Below, one piece after another: positions 9,231 to 16,990 of a stretch of 27,198 nucleotides of DNA (its first letter is position 1; each line of letters opens with the position of its first letter). The notes under the pieces are model-generated. The model was not told the origin of the DNA. It did not search any database and was given only the letters and a program-made list of their open reading frames with translations. The position numbers and the translations under genes were made by a program. The DNA comes from Ramlibacter agri (GTDB lineage: Bacteria; Pseudomonadota; Gammaproteobacteria; Burkholderiales; Burkholderiaceae_C): positions 1 to 27,198 of the forward strand of contig NZ_JABBFX010000008.1 in the NCBI RefSeq assembly GCF_012927085.1. The letters are read 5' to 3'.

Positions 9231-10577
9231 TTGGACTATCTCGATTCCTTCAGCGCGTTTGCCGCGGGACTCTCCTTCGACGAACTCCCCGCCACGGTGC
9301 GCAAGCACGCCGGCTGGATCCTGGCGGACACCCTTGCCGCCATCGTGGCCGGCGCCGCGGAGCCCGAGCTGCGCAGCTGGGCCGCTCTGCAGCCCTCCGG
9401 CCCGGCGACGCTTGTCGGGCTCGGTCAGCAGACGCAGCCGGTGCTGGCCGCACTGGTCAACGGCACCGCCGGCACCTTCCTCGAGATGGACGAAGGCAAC
9501 CGCTTCGCTCGCGGCCACCCCGCAGTACACGTCCTGCCGTCCATCCTGGCGCTGGCGCAGGAAAGGCGCAGCGACACCCAGAGCTTCCTGAGCGCGCTGG
9601 TCGCCGGCTACGAGGTCGGCTCGCGCCTGGGCGCCGCCTCGCAGTTGCGCGGCTCCATGCATCCGCACGGCACCTGGGGCACGGTCGGCGCCGCCGCTGC
9701 CTGCGCCCGCCTGCTGGGGCGCGACGCCGCCGCCATGCGCGAGACGCTGAACGTGGCGTCCTCGATGACCATCGCCACCTCGAAGCGGACCATGCTCGAA
9801 GGCGGCCTGGTGCGCAACGTGTACGCCGGCCTCAGCAACCAGAACGGCTACCTGGCCGCGCAGCTGGCCGGCTGCGGCTTCACCGGCGAGCGCGACGGCC
9901 TGCGCTCGCTGTTCGGCGCGATCGTCTCGGAAAGCTTCGACACCGGCAAGCTGATGGACGGCCTGGGGACCGACTGGCACCTGGCGCACAACTACTTCAA
10001 GCTGCATTCCTGCTGCCGCTACAACCACGGCACCCTGGACGCCCTCGACGCACTGCAGTCCCGCGAAGGCCTGCCGGCGCCGCAGGACATCGAGCGCATC
10101 GAGGTCGTCAGCTATTCGCTGGCCGCCGAACTGGACGACACCGCACCGCGCAACACGCTGGCCGCCAAGTTCTCGGTGCCGTTCGCCGTGGCCACGCGGC
10201 TGGTGCACGGCTCCAGCGGCCTGGCCAGCTTCACCTGGGACGCGGTGCGCAACGAAGAGGTGCAGGCCCTCGCGCGCAAGGTGAGCATCACCGAGGACCC
10301 CGCGATGACGAAGCGCCTGCCGCACGAGCGGCCGGCGCGCATCACCATCCTGGATCGCGGCGGCCGCCGCTGGGTGGGCGAGGCCGGCGTCAACCGCGGC
10401 GACGACGCGGCGCCCTACACGCCCGCCGAGCTCGAGGCGAAGTTCCTGGAGCTGACGCAGCGCGCCTGGCCGGCGGCGCATTGCCACGAAGTGCTGGATG
10501 CGACCCACGCCCTGTGCGCGGGCCAGGTTTCGATGGAGGCATGGTTCCTGCTCCTGCGCCAGGCACCGGCCCGCTGA
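9231..10577 (+). CDS. MmgE/PrpD family protein
   Basis: A 448-residue member of the MmgE/PrpD family (2-methylcitrate dehydratase, cis-aconitate decarboxylase and relatives). The hallmarks are NGTAGTFLEMDEGNRFARGH, GYEVGSRLGAAS, HPHGTWGTVGAAAACARLLG, KLHSCCRYNHGTLDAL and AKFSVPFAVATRLVHG. Family members dehydrate or isomerise hydroxy-tricarboxylates and related diacids in the cytoplasm; the substrate cannot be told from the motifs. The start is a TTG at 9231 with AAAGG a few bases upstream. It gives the expected N terminus (DYLDSFSAFAAGLSF), and no in-frame ATG lies near. It forms a short operon with the preceding PuuE-like gene. Confidence 0.9.
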   Translation: MDYLDSFSAFAAGLSFDELPATVRKHAGWILADTLAAIVAGAAEPELRSWAALQPSGPATLVGLGQQTQPVLAALVNGTAGTFLEMDEGNRFARGHPAVHVLPSILALAQERRSDTQSFLSALVAGYEVGSRLGAASQLRGSMHPHGTWGTVGAAAACARLLGRDAAAMRETLNVASSMTIATSKRTMLEGGLVRNVYAGLSNQNGYLAAQLAGCGFTGERDGLRSLFGAIVSESFDTGKLMDGLGTDWHLAHNYFKLHSCCRYNHGTLDALDALQSREGLPAPQDIERIEVVSYSLAAELDDTAPRNTLAAKFSVPFAVATRLVHGSSGLASFTWDAVRNEEVQALARKVSITEDPAMTKRLPHERPARITILDRGGRRWVGEAGVNRGDDAAPYTPAELEAKFLELTQRAWPAAHCHEVLDATHALCAGQVSMEAWFLLLRQAPAR

Positions 10578-10578
10578 C

Positions 10579-10610
10579 GGGCGCCCGGCGCACCGAAGGC
10601 GGGAGCGCCC
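10579..10610 (+). terminator. Weak hairpin after the MmgE/PrpD gene
   Basis: GGGCGC (10579-10584) can pair with GCGCCC (10605-10610) just after the stop codon. There is no T-run, so it may be at most a weak or factor-assisted terminator, or a 3' stabiliser. It separates operon B from the promoter of operon C. Confidence 0.25.
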
Positions 10611-10618
10611 TGGGCCTA

Positions 10619-10656
10619 AATGTTCTATTGACAGTACAAATGATCGGGTGCACCAT
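10619..10656 (+). promoter_or_regulatory. Operator/promoter of the long plus-strand operon (site 2)
   Basis: TGTTCT (10621-10626) and AGTACA (10633-10638) form a 6-base-spaced palindrome with one mismatched pair, matching site 1 in core and spacing. A perfect TTGACA -35 box (10628-10633) sits inside the palindrome. Seventeen bases on is a poor -10 candidate (CACCAT, 10651-10656). Transcription would start about 35-40 bases before the ATG at 10699. A protein bound here would block the -35 box, so repression is the simplest reading. Confidence 0.65.
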
Positions 10657-10698
10657 TCGCGTCGCGGTGGCGCCACCCGGAAGCCAGAAGGTTCACAC

Positions 10699-11394
10699 AT
10701 GCAAACATCCGACAAGTCCGCCCGGCAGCTCTATGCCGAAGTCAAGGCCAATCCGACCCGCAAGCGCTTCGGCATGGGCCGCGTGCCGGCCCTCATCAAC
10801 GTGGACCTGCAGAAGGCCTACACCTGCGTGGGCGAGTTCGCCACCGCCTACGAAACCGACCCCAAGCAGCTGGACTACGTGAACCAGCTCGCAGCCGAAT
10901 TTCGCGCCAAGGGCTTTCCGGTGATCTGGACCTATGTGGCCTACATGGAGTCGGGCGAGGACTGCGGCATCTGGGGCACGCGCACCAACACGCCCGATTC
11001 GCTGCAGAACATCAAGGTGGGCAGCCGCCGCTCCGAGTTCGACGACCGCCTGCAGATCGACAAGGTGCGCGACATCATCGTCAACAAGCGCATGGCCTCG
11101 GCCTTCTTCGAGACCAACCTGGGTTCCATCTTCAATTTCCACGGCGTGGACACGGTGGTCGTCACCGGCGGCTCCACCTCGGGCTGCGTGCGCGCCACGG
11201 TGGTCGACAGCCTGCAACGCAGCTACCGCACCATCGTCCCGGAGGAGTGCACGGCCGACAAGCACGAGAGCCCGCACTTCGCCAACCTGTACGACATGGC
11301 GTTGAAGTACGCCGACGTCATCTCCGCCGAAGAGACCCTGGCGCAGCTGCGCGCCCTGCCCGCGCGCGCCACGCCGCCAGGAGGCTCGCGGTGA
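10699..11394 (+). CDS. Isochorismatase-family cysteine hydrolase (N-carbamoylsarcosine amidohydrolase-like)
   Basis: A 231-residue cysteine hydrolase with the family triad visible: Asp36 in ALINVDLQKAY, Lys130 in IVNKRMASAFFET and Cys163 in VVTGGSTSGCVRATVVDS. The GSTSGCVRATVVDSLQRSY stretch and the overall length resemble N-carbamoylsarcosine amidohydrolase and related carbamoyl/half-amide hydrolases more than isochorismatase proper. These enzymes cleave a C-N bond through a cysteine acyl-enzyme in the cytoplasm. The ATG at 10699 has AGAAGG upstream. It is the first gene of the long operon and is coupled by a GTGA overlap to a PuuE-like gene. A natural role would be to hydrolyse the open-chain product of the PuuE-like enzymes (inference). 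Confidence 0.9.
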   Translation: MQTSDKSARQLYAEVKANPTRKRFGMGRVPALINVDLQKAYTCVGEFATAYETDPKQLDYVNQLAAEFRAKGFPVIWTYVAYMESGEDCGIWGTRTNTPDSLQNIKVGSRRSEFDDRLQIDKVRDIIVNKRMASAFFETNLGSIFNFHGVDTVVVTGGSTSGCVRATVVDSLQRSYRTIVPEECTADKHESPHFANLYDMALKYADVISAEETLAQLRALPARATPPGGSR

Positions 11395-12305
11395 AGCGCG
11401 ATCCCGGCTTCTACGACTACCTGCCGTACGACAAGCGCCCCGTCATCCGCTGGCCGAACGGCGCGCGCGTCGCCTTCTGGGTGGCGCCCAACATCGAGTT
11501 CTACGAGCTCGACCCGCCGCGCAACCCCTCGCGCGCCGCCTGGGCGCGCCCGGCGCCCGACGTGCTGAACTACTCCTACCGAGACTACGGCAACCGCGCC
11601 GGCTTCTGGCGCATGCTGGAGACCATGAAGCGCTGCAACATGCGCGGCAGCGTGTCGCTGAACGTGGCCATGTGCGAGCACCACCCGGAGGTGATCGCCG
11701 CCTGCGCCAAGGAAGGCTGGGAGTTCTACTCGCACGGCACCTACAACACGCGCTACCTGATGAACATGACCGAGGAGCAGGAGCGCGCGGTCATCCAGGA
11801 TTCGATCGACACGATCAGGAAGCACACCGGCCAGAAGCTCGATGGCTGGCTGGCTCCGGCGCTCACCTACACGGACCGCACGATGGACCTGGTCGCCGAG
11901 ATGGGCCTCACCTACGTGTGCGACCTGTTCCACGACGACCAGCCGGGGCCGGTGAAGGTGAAGCAGGGCAAGCTCACCAGCATCCCCTATTCGCTCGAGA
12001 TGAACGACGTGATCGTCTACAACGTCAACCTCGTCTCGCCGCGCCGCTACGCCGACATCCTCAAGCGCCAGTTCGACCGGCTGTACGCCGAAGGCGAGCG
12101 CTCGGGCACGGTCATGTGCATCCCGCTGCACCCGTACCTCGTGGGCCAGCCCTATCGCCTGGCCGCCTTCGAGGAAGCGCTGTCCTACATCACGGGCCAC
12201 GAGAAGGTCTGGCTGGCCACCGGCCGCGAGATCGCCCAGTACTTCAACGAGAACTACCACGACGCCTTCGCGGCCGCCGCGCAAGCCGTGGGGGAAGCAC
12301 CATGA
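11391..12305 (+). CDS. PuuE-like polysaccharide-deacetylase-fold hydrolase (copy 2)
   Basis: A 304-residue PuuE-like protein. The N-terminal strand is IRWPNGARVAFWVAPNIEFYE. It is followed by YRDYGNRAGFWRMLETM, the SHG motif with His115 (FYSHGTYNTRY), DGWLAPALTYTDRTMDL, CDLFHDDQPGPVKV, IPYSLEMNDVIVY and LHPYLVGQPYR. This order closely follows allantoinase PuuE, which reads YGSRAGVWR, SHG, PYTLDTND and LHxxLIGRP at the same places. It is very similar to copy 4, so the pair probably arose by duplication. The GTG start at 11391 overlaps the preceding stop (GTGA) and has AGGAGG at ideal spacing. I expect a cyclic amide, imide or ureide amidohydrolase, or a deformylase, acting in the cytoplasm; there is no signal peptide. 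Confidence 0.88.
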   Translation: MKRDPGFYDYLPYDKRPVIRWPNGARVAFWVAPNIEFYELDPPRNPSRAAWARPAPDVLNYSYRDYGNRAGFWRMLETMKRCNMRGSVSLNVAMCEHHPEVIAACAKEGWEFYSHGTYNTRYLMNMTEEQERAVIQDSIDTIRKHTGQKLDGWLAPALTYTDRTMDLVAEMGLTYVCDLFHDDQPGPVKVKQGKLTSIPYSLEMNDVIVYNVNLVSPRRYADILKRQFDRLYAEGERSGTVMCIPLHPYLVGQPYRLAAFEEALSYITGHEKVWLATGREIAQYFNENYHDAFAAAAQAVGEAP

Positions 12306-13234
12306 GCACGAGCCTTCCCGATAGCTACCTGCAGTATGCGCAGCGCCGCTATGGCATGGACCACGAGCGCTACGACTGGTCGCCGCTGCCGGCCCGCAAG
12401 CCGGTCGCCTGGCCCAACGATGCGCGCATCGCGCTGTGGGTGGTGCCAGCGTTGGAGTGGTTCCCGCTGGACATGAAGGGCCAACCCTTCAAGCCGCCGG
12501 GCGCGATGCAGACTTCGTATCCGGACCTGCGCCACTACACGCTGCGCGACTACGGCAACCGCGTGGGCATCTTCCGCGTGATGGAGGCGCTGCAGCGCCA
12601 TGCCGTTCCGGCGAGCGTCGCAGTGAACGCCGCCGTCGCGGTGCGCTATCCCTCGCTGGTGAAAGCCTGCGTGGAGCGCGGCTGGGAAATCATCGCCAAC
12701 GGCCTCGACATGGACCACCTGCACTACGGTGGACTGGCTGAGGACCAGGAGCGCGCGCTGGTGGAGACTTCGCTGCGCATCCTGCGCGAAGCCACCGGCG
12801 GCAAGGTGCGCGGCTGGCTGTCGCCCGCCAAGTCCGAGTCCTTCGCCACGCCGGACCTGCTGCGTGAAGCCGGTGTGGACTACGTCTGCGACTGGGTCAA
12901 CGACGATATGCCTTACGCCATGCGCACCCGCGCCGGCGAACTGGTGGCGATGCCGCACCCGGTGGACATCGACGACTACACCATCCTCGTGCAGAACCAC
13001 CATACCGAGGACGACTTCCGCGATGCGCTGATCGACCAGTTCGACCTGCTGTACCGCGAGTCCAGCCCCGGCAACGGGCGCGTGATGGCGATCTCGCTGC
13101 ACCCCTGGATCATCGGCCAGCCCTACCGCATCGGCGCGCTGGAGCAGGCGCTGCAGCACATCATGCAGCACAGCGGCGTGTGGGCCGCCACCGGCAGCCA
13201 GATCCTCGACGCCTGGAAGTCACGGCAAGGCTGA
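12302..13234 (+). CDS. PuuE-like polysaccharide-deacetylase-fold hydrolase (copy 3, His-to-Asn variant)
   Basis: A 310-residue PuuE-like protein: VAWPNDARIALWVVPALEWF, LRDYGNRVGIFRVMEALQRH, GWLSPAKSESFATPDLL, CDWVNDDMPYAM and SLHPWIIGQPYRIG. The SHG motif of PuuE and of copies 2 and 4 is replaced by ANG, with Asn133 in place of the His. The following YNTRY segment is also changed (LDMDHLHYGG). It may have a different substrate, or be a non-catalytic or partner subunit. The start ATG at 12302 overlaps the previous stop (ATGA). It ends 7 bases before the tautomerase-SnoaL gene. No signal peptide is seen. Confidence 0.86.
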   Translation: MSTSLPDSYLQYAQRRYGMDHERYDWSPLPARKPVAWPNDARIALWVVPALEWFPLDMKGQPFKPPGAMQTSYPDLRHYTLRDYGNRVGIFRVMEALQRHAVPASVAVNAAVAVRYPSLVKACVERGWEIIANGLDMDHLHYGGLAEDQERALVETSLRILREATGGKVRGWLSPAKSESFATPDLLREAGVDYVCDWVNDDMPYAMRTRAGELVAMPHPVDIDDYTILVQNHHTEDDFRDALIDQFDLLYRESSPGNGRVMAISLHPWIIGQPYRIGALEQALQHIMQHSGVWAATGSQILDAWKSRQG

Positions 13235-13241
13235 ACGCGCG

Positions 13242-13799
13242 ATGCCAGTCGTCTCCATCACGCTGCTGCCAGGCTACGGCTCCGAAACCGAGGGGCGCCT
13301 GGTGCAGCGGGTGGCGCTGGCAACTCGCTCCGTCATCGCGGCGCCCGCGGCCGGAACGACGGTTTTCGTCGAGCACGCCAGCACCTACATGCGCGACAGC
13401 CGCGTGTTCTCCGGCGGCGGGCCCTCCCTGCCGGAGGCATCGAAGGTCGTGCGCGATTTCCTGGGACGCATGCAGGACCGTGATCTCGCGGCTGCGCGTG
13501 ACTGCCTCGCACCCGGCTTCGAGATGGTGTTCCCTGGCGGCGCCCACATGACGCAGCTGGAGCAATTGGTCGAATGGGCGCGCGGCCGCTATCGCAGCGT
13601 CGCCAAGGACTACGAGCGTTTCGACGAGAGCTGGGGCGACGGCGTCACCGTCGTCTACTGCTCCGGCACCTTGCGCGGCACCTGGCCCGATGGCCAGGTG
13701 TTCCAAGGCATCCGCTTCATCGACCGCTTCGAAGTCGCCGATGGCAAGCTCAGGCGCCAGGACGTCTGGAACGACCTGGCCGAGGCCAGGCCGGCATGA
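13242..13799 (+). CDS. 4-oxalocrotonate tautomerase-like / SnoaL-like fusion protein
   Basis: A 185-residue two-domain protein. Residues 1-60 look like a 4-oxalocrotonate tautomerase: MPVVSITLLPG gives the catalytic N-terminal Pro after Met removal, and LVQRVALATRSVIAAPAAGT, VFVEH and a terminal FSGGG follow the family. Residues 66-185 look like a SnoaL/NTF2-like fold (VRDFLGRMQDRDLAAARDCL, APGFEMVFPGG, then a GTWPDGQVFQG strand and IDRFEVADGKL). Tautomerases move double bonds in oxo-acids; SnoaL-like domains act as small isomerases, hydrolases or binding domains. A fusion of the two is unusual in my knowledge. Its stop overlaps the next PuuE-like start (ATGA). Both domain calls rest on short motifs. 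Confidence 0.78.
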   Translation: MPVVSITLLPGYGSETEGRLVQRVALATRSVIAAPAAGTTVFVEHASTYMRDSRVFSGGGPSLPEASKVVRDFLGRMQDRDLAAARDCLAPGFEMVFPGGAHMTQLEQLVEWARGRYRSVAKDYERFDESWGDGVTVVYCSGTLRGTWPDGQVFQGIRFIDRFEVADGKLRRQDVWNDLAEARPA

Positions 13800-14680
13800 A
13801 CGTCGCAATGCACGAGCGCGTCGCCTATTCGGCGATGCCGGACCGCCCGCCGATGCAGTGGCCAAACGGCGCGCGCCTGGCGCTGTGGGTGGCGCCGAAC
13901 ATCGAGCACTACGAGTACCAGCCCGCCGAAGTGCGCGTGCGCGACCCGTGGCCGCGCATGCCACACCCGGACATCCTCAACTACGGGCTGCGCGACTACG
14001 GCAACCGTGTCGGCGTCTGGCGCCTGATGGAGGTGTTCGACCGCTTCTCGCTGCCCTGCACCGTCTCGCTGTCGCTGTCGGTGCTGGAAATGTACCCGCA
14101 GGTCGCCGAGGCGATGCTCTCGCGCCGCTGGGAGCTGATGTCGCACGGCCTCTACAACACGCGCTACCACTGGAACTACTCCGAGGACGAGGAGCGCGCG
14201 GCCATCGCCCAGTGCCAGGAAATCCACCGCCGCATCGCCGGCAGCGAACTGCAGGGCTGGTTCTCGCCGGCAGCGTCCAACACGCTGAACACGCCCGACC
14301 TCGTCGCCGAGGCCGGCATCGCCTATCTCTGCGACCTGTACCACGACGACCAGCCCACGCCCGTGAAGGTCCGCAGCGGCTCGCTGGTCTCCCTGCCCTA
14401 CAGCATGGAGATCAACGACAGCATCTGCTGGCGCCGCGGCATGGAAGGCGAGGCCTTCGCGCAGAAGATCCGCGACGAGTTCGACACGCTGTACGCCGAG
14501 GGCGGCCGCGTCATGAACATTGCGGTCCACCCATTCATCATGGGCCAGCCACACCGCAGCGAGCACCTCGCCGGCGCGCTCGAATACATCCTCCGCCACC
14601 CCGGCGTCTGGTGCGCCCGGGGCGCCGAGATCGTCGAGTGCTGGCAGGCCCAACAGACTTCCCACCAGGACAACCCATGA
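13796..14680 (+). CDS. PuuE-like polysaccharide-deacetylase-fold hydrolase (copy 4)
   Basis: A 294-residue PuuE-like protein: MQWPNGARLALWVAPNIEHYE, LRDYGNRVGVWRLMEVF, MSHGLYNTRY with His117, GWFSPAASNTLNTPDL, CDLYHDDQPTPVKV, LPYSMEINDSICW and VHPFIMGQPHRSE. It is the closest relative of copy 2 within the window; long stretches match with conservative changes. The ATG at 13796 overlaps the stop of the tautomerase fusion, and its own stop overlaps the second isochorismatase-fold gene, both as ATGA. Co-translation with a cysteine amidohydrolase, as for copy 2, suggests paired ring-opening and half-product hydrolysis (inference). Confidence 0.88.
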   Translation: MNVAMHERVAYSAMPDRPPMQWPNGARLALWVAPNIEHYEYQPAEVRVRDPWPRMPHPDILNYGLRDYGNRVGVWRLMEVFDRFSLPCTVSLSLSVLEMYPQVAEAMLSRRWELMSHGLYNTRYHWNYSEDEERAAIAQCQEIHRRIAGSELQGWFSPAASNTLNTPDLVAEAGIAYLCDLYHDDQPTPVKVRSGSLVSLPYSMEINDSICWRRGMEGEAFAQKIRDEFDTLYAEGGRVMNIAVHPFIMGQPHRSEHLAGALEYILRHPGVWCARGAEIVECWQAQQTSHQDNP

Positions 14681-15357
14681 GCCAGGCTTCCTCCGACTAC
14701 ATCCGCGCCTACATGGCCGAGCGTCCCATCCAGGCGGAGCGGGCCGCGCTCGTCATCATCGACATGCAGCACGCCACCGGCTCGCGCGACGGCGCGCTGG
14801 GCTGCAAGCTGAAGGCCGAGGGCTCCAGCGCTGCCGACTACCGCTTCGACCGCATCGAGCGCTTCGTGGTGCCCAACGCGCTGAAGCTGCGCGAACACTT
14901 CCGCCGCCTCGGCCGCCCGGTGCTGCACGTGACCATCGGCGCCGCGCTGCCGGACGCCAGCGACGCGCCGCCCCACATGCGCAAGCTGTTCGTCGGCACC
15001 AGCAACTTCCTGGGCAGCCGCGAGCACGAGATCGTCGAGCCGCTGAAGCCGCTGCCCGGCGAGCACGTGCTGCGCAAGACCACCATCGGCGCCTTCGCGT
15101 CGACCAACATCGACAGCCTGCTGCGGGCCTTGAGCTGCGAGCAGTTGTACCTGTGCGGCGTGTCCACCAACATGTGTGTCGAGACCACCGCGCGCGAGGC
15201 GGCCGACCGCGGCTACCTGGTCACGCTGGTCGAAGACGCCTGCGGCACCACGCACGAAGACCTGCACAACGTCACCATGCGCAACTTCCAGCGCCTGTTC
15301 GGCCGCGTGCGCAGCACCCAGGAAAGCGTGGGCGAACTGGAGAAGGCGCATGCCTGA
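14677..15357 (+). CDS. Isochorismatase-family cysteine hydrolase (second)
   Basis: A 226-residue cysteine hydrolase with the triad Asp29 (LVIIDMQHA), Lys134 (LRKTTIGAF) and Cys167 (CGVSTNMCVETTAREA). The C-terminal part NMCVETTAREAADRGYLVTL is typical of the broad isochorismatase/nicotinamidase/ureidoacrylate-hydrolase group. It differs clearly from the first cysteine hydrolase of the operon, so the two probably act on different amides. An insertion at residues 40-58 (GCKLKAEGSSAADYRF) is not part of the core fold. The start overlaps the previous stop (ATGA), and its end overlaps the racemase-like gene by 8 bases. Maleamate, ureidoacrylate or a half-amide of a diacid are reasonable substrates, none proven. 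Confidence 0.9.
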   Translation: MSQASSDYIRAYMAERPIQAERAALVIIDMQHATGSRDGALGCKLKAEGSSAADYRFDRIERFVVPNALKLREHFRRLGRPVLHVTIGAALPDASDAPPHMRKLFVGTSNFLGSREHEIVEPLKPLPGEHVLRKTTIGAFASTNIDSLLRALSCEQLYLCGVSTNMCVETTAREAADRGYLVTLVEDACGTTHEDLHNVTMRNFQRLFGRVRSTQESVGELEKAHA

Positions 15358-16135
15358 GGCGACCAAGCCCAGGCGGGTCCTCGTCGTCGTGCCCTTCGCG
15401 ATGTCGCAGGACAACCTGCTGCTGCGCCAGCAACAGCTGCAGGGGCTGCAGTTCGGCGACGACATCCGCTTCGAGTACCGCGCCGTGCGCGCGGGCCCGC
15501 TCAACTACGCCAGCCACCACGACTTCGCGTTGGCCGACGTCGCCAACTTCGAGGCCGGCTGCCGCGCCCAGGACGAAGGCTACGACGCCGTCTGCATCGA
15601 CACCATGAGCGACTCGGGCGTCGCCGCGCTGCGCTCGGTGCTGGATATCCCGGTGTTCGGGCCGGGCAAGGCCTCGATGCTGATGGCGCTGACCCTGGGC
15701 GACCGCTTCTCCATCCTCACCATGGCCAGCCGCTGGAAGCCGCTGTACAAGAAGGCGCTGGACGAACTGGGCCTGCACCACAAATGCGCCTCCGTGCGCG
15801 CCATCGAGATGCCGCCGGACAACCAGGGGCTGCTCTCCGGCAAGGAGGAAGAAGTCTTCCCGCTGCTGGAAGCCGCGGGCCGCAAGGCGATCGAGGAAGA
15901 CGGCGCCGAGGTGCTGATCCTCGGCTCCACCACCATGCACCAGTCGCACGCTTACCTGAGCAAGCGGCTGCCGGTGCCCGTGATCAACCCCGGACCCCTC
16001 AGCTACAAGCTGGCCGAGTCCGCTTTGGCCCTGGGCCTCACCCACAGCCGCGTGGGCTACCCGCGCCCCATGCATCCCCGCCTGGACATGCTGCAAGCGA
16101 TGTTCGATGCCGGCGAGAAAGCGAGCAAGTCATGA
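15350..16135 (+). CDS. Asp/Glu/hydantoin racemase superfamily protein lacking the usual catalytic cysteines
   Basis: A 261-residue protein with the two-lobed racemase pattern: RRVLVVVPFAMSQDN at the start, GYDAVCIDTMSDSGVAALRS, then PVFGPGKASMLMALTLGDRFSIL, and GAEVLILGSTTMHQSHAYL with PVINPGPLSYKLAE. In hydantoin racemase, Asp/Glu racemase and maleate isomerase the two active-site positions are cysteines (ACFxDPG and LGCxGM). Here they are Thr85 and Ser193; Cys82 lies three residues before the first site. Classical two-cysteine racemisation or maleate isomerisation is therefore doubtful. The ATG at 15350 overlaps the cysteine hydrolase, and the stop overlaps the dioxygenase start (ATGA). It may act on a related substrate by another mechanism, perhaps as a lyase, isomerase or decarboxylase of this fold. 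Confidence 0.82.
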   Translation: MPEATKPRRVLVVVPFAMSQDNLLLRQQQLQGLQFGDDIRFEYRAVRAGPLNYASHHDFALADVANFEAGCRAQDEGYDAVCIDTMSDSGVAALRSVLDIPVFGPGKASMLMALTLGDRFSILTMASRWKPLYKKALDELGLHHKCASVRAIEMPPDNQGLLSGKEEEVFPLLEAAGRKAIEEDGAEVLILGSTTMHQSHAYLSKRLPVPVINPGPLSYKLAESALALGLTHSRVGYPRPMHPRLDMLQAMFDAGEKASKS

Positions 16136-16959
16136 GCCAGCTGTTGTCCCAGGAACAGGTGCAAGGCTACGCCCGCGACGGCTTCGTCACGCCGGTCGAC
16201 GTGCTGACACCGGAAGAAGTGCGCGCCTTCCGCGGCGACCTGGAAGCCTGGGAGCGCGGGCGCGGCGCGCCCATCGACTTCCCGGAAAAGTCCAAGTCCT
16301 ACCTGCTGTTCGACTGGGCCGACCAGCTGGTGCACCACCCGAAGATCCTCGACGCCGTCGAAGACCTGATCGGCCCCGACATCCTGGTCTACCACTCCAC
16401 GCTGTTCCTGAAAGAAGCGCACACCTCCGCCTACGTGCGCTGGCACCAGGACAGCCCCTACTTCTACCTGGACCCGCACGAGCACGTGACGGCCTGGGTG
16501 GCGCTGTCGGAAGCCAGCGTTCAGGCCGGCTGCATGCGCGTGCTGCCCGGCAGCCATCGCTGGGGCGCCTTCGAGCACGACGACAAGCCCGACCCGCTGA
16601 ACATGATCAAGCGCGGCCAGGGCATCAGCGACCGCTTCGACCACGAGACCGGCACCTTCATGCCGCTGAAGACAGGGCAGATGTCGCTGCACCACACCGA
16701 CCTCGTGCACGCGTCCGGCAGCAACGACAGCGACGACCGCCGCCTCGGCTACGCCATCAGCTACATCCCGGCGCACGTGCGGCCGGTCGGCGCGGTGAAG
16801 CCCTCAGCGCTGTGCGTGCGTGGCCGCGACCACGGAAATTTCCTGCCGGAAGGCCGGCTGGCCAGCGCGCTGTCCGAAGAAGACCGCCGCAGGCACAAGG
16901 AAGCCCTGGCCCTGTTCCGCGCCCTGCAGGACGCGGGTTTCGCCGGCGCCGCCGCCTGA
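16132..16959 (+). CDS. Phytanoyl-CoA dioxygenase (PhyH)-family Fe(II)/2-oxoglutarate oxygenase
   Basis: A 275-residue PhyH-family protein with the iron ligands in place: His105 and Asp107 in RWHQDSPYF, the distal His193 in DLVHASGSN, and Arg204, eleven residues on, to hold 2-oxoglutarate. Other family stretches are YARDGFVTPVDVLTPEEV, AWVALSEASVQAGCMRVLPG and SHRWG. The expected reaction is hydroxylation of an unactivated carbon (or a following dealkylation) using O2 and 2-oxoglutarate. The start overlaps the racemase-like stop (ATGA). After it comes a 31-base pyrimidine-rich gap before the first Bug receptor gene, so this closes the first tightly coupled block of the operon. The substrate is unknown. 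Confidence 0.9.
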   Translation: MSQLLSQEQVQGYARDGFVTPVDVLTPEEVRAFRGDLEAWERGRGAPIDFPEKSKSYLLFDWADQLVHHPKILDAVEDLIGPDILVYHSTLFLKEAHTSAYVRWHQDSPYFYLDPHEHVTAWVALSEASVQAGCMRVLPGSHRWGAFEHDDKPDPLNMIKRGQGISDRFDHETGTFMPLKTGQMSLHHTDLVHASGSNDSDDRRLGYAISYIPAHVRPVGAVKPSALCVRGRDHGNFLPEGRLASALSEEDRRRHKEALALFRALQDAGFAGAAA

Positions 16960-16990
16960 ACCTCTCTCTTCCCTCTCCTCGCAAGACATC

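Noticed and set aside
8347..14680. Calling the four deacetylase-like genes cell-wall or chitin deacetylases
   Set aside because: They lack signal peptides and the TFDDG metal motif, and they follow the PuuE motif order. They sit in a catabolic operon with amidohydrolases.
15350..16135. Naming the racemase-fold gene as maleate isomerase of a nicotinate pathway together with the isochorismatase-fold gene
   Set aside because: Maleate isomerase and hydantoin racemase need the two active-site cysteines, which are Thr and Ser here. No nicotinate hydroxylase or dihydroxypyridine dioxygenase gene is present.
16960..16990. Pyrimidine-rich gap before the first Bug receptor gene as a terminator or regulatory element
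   Set aside because: There is no hairpin and no promoter-like boxes; it is only a short C/T-rich stretch within the operon.
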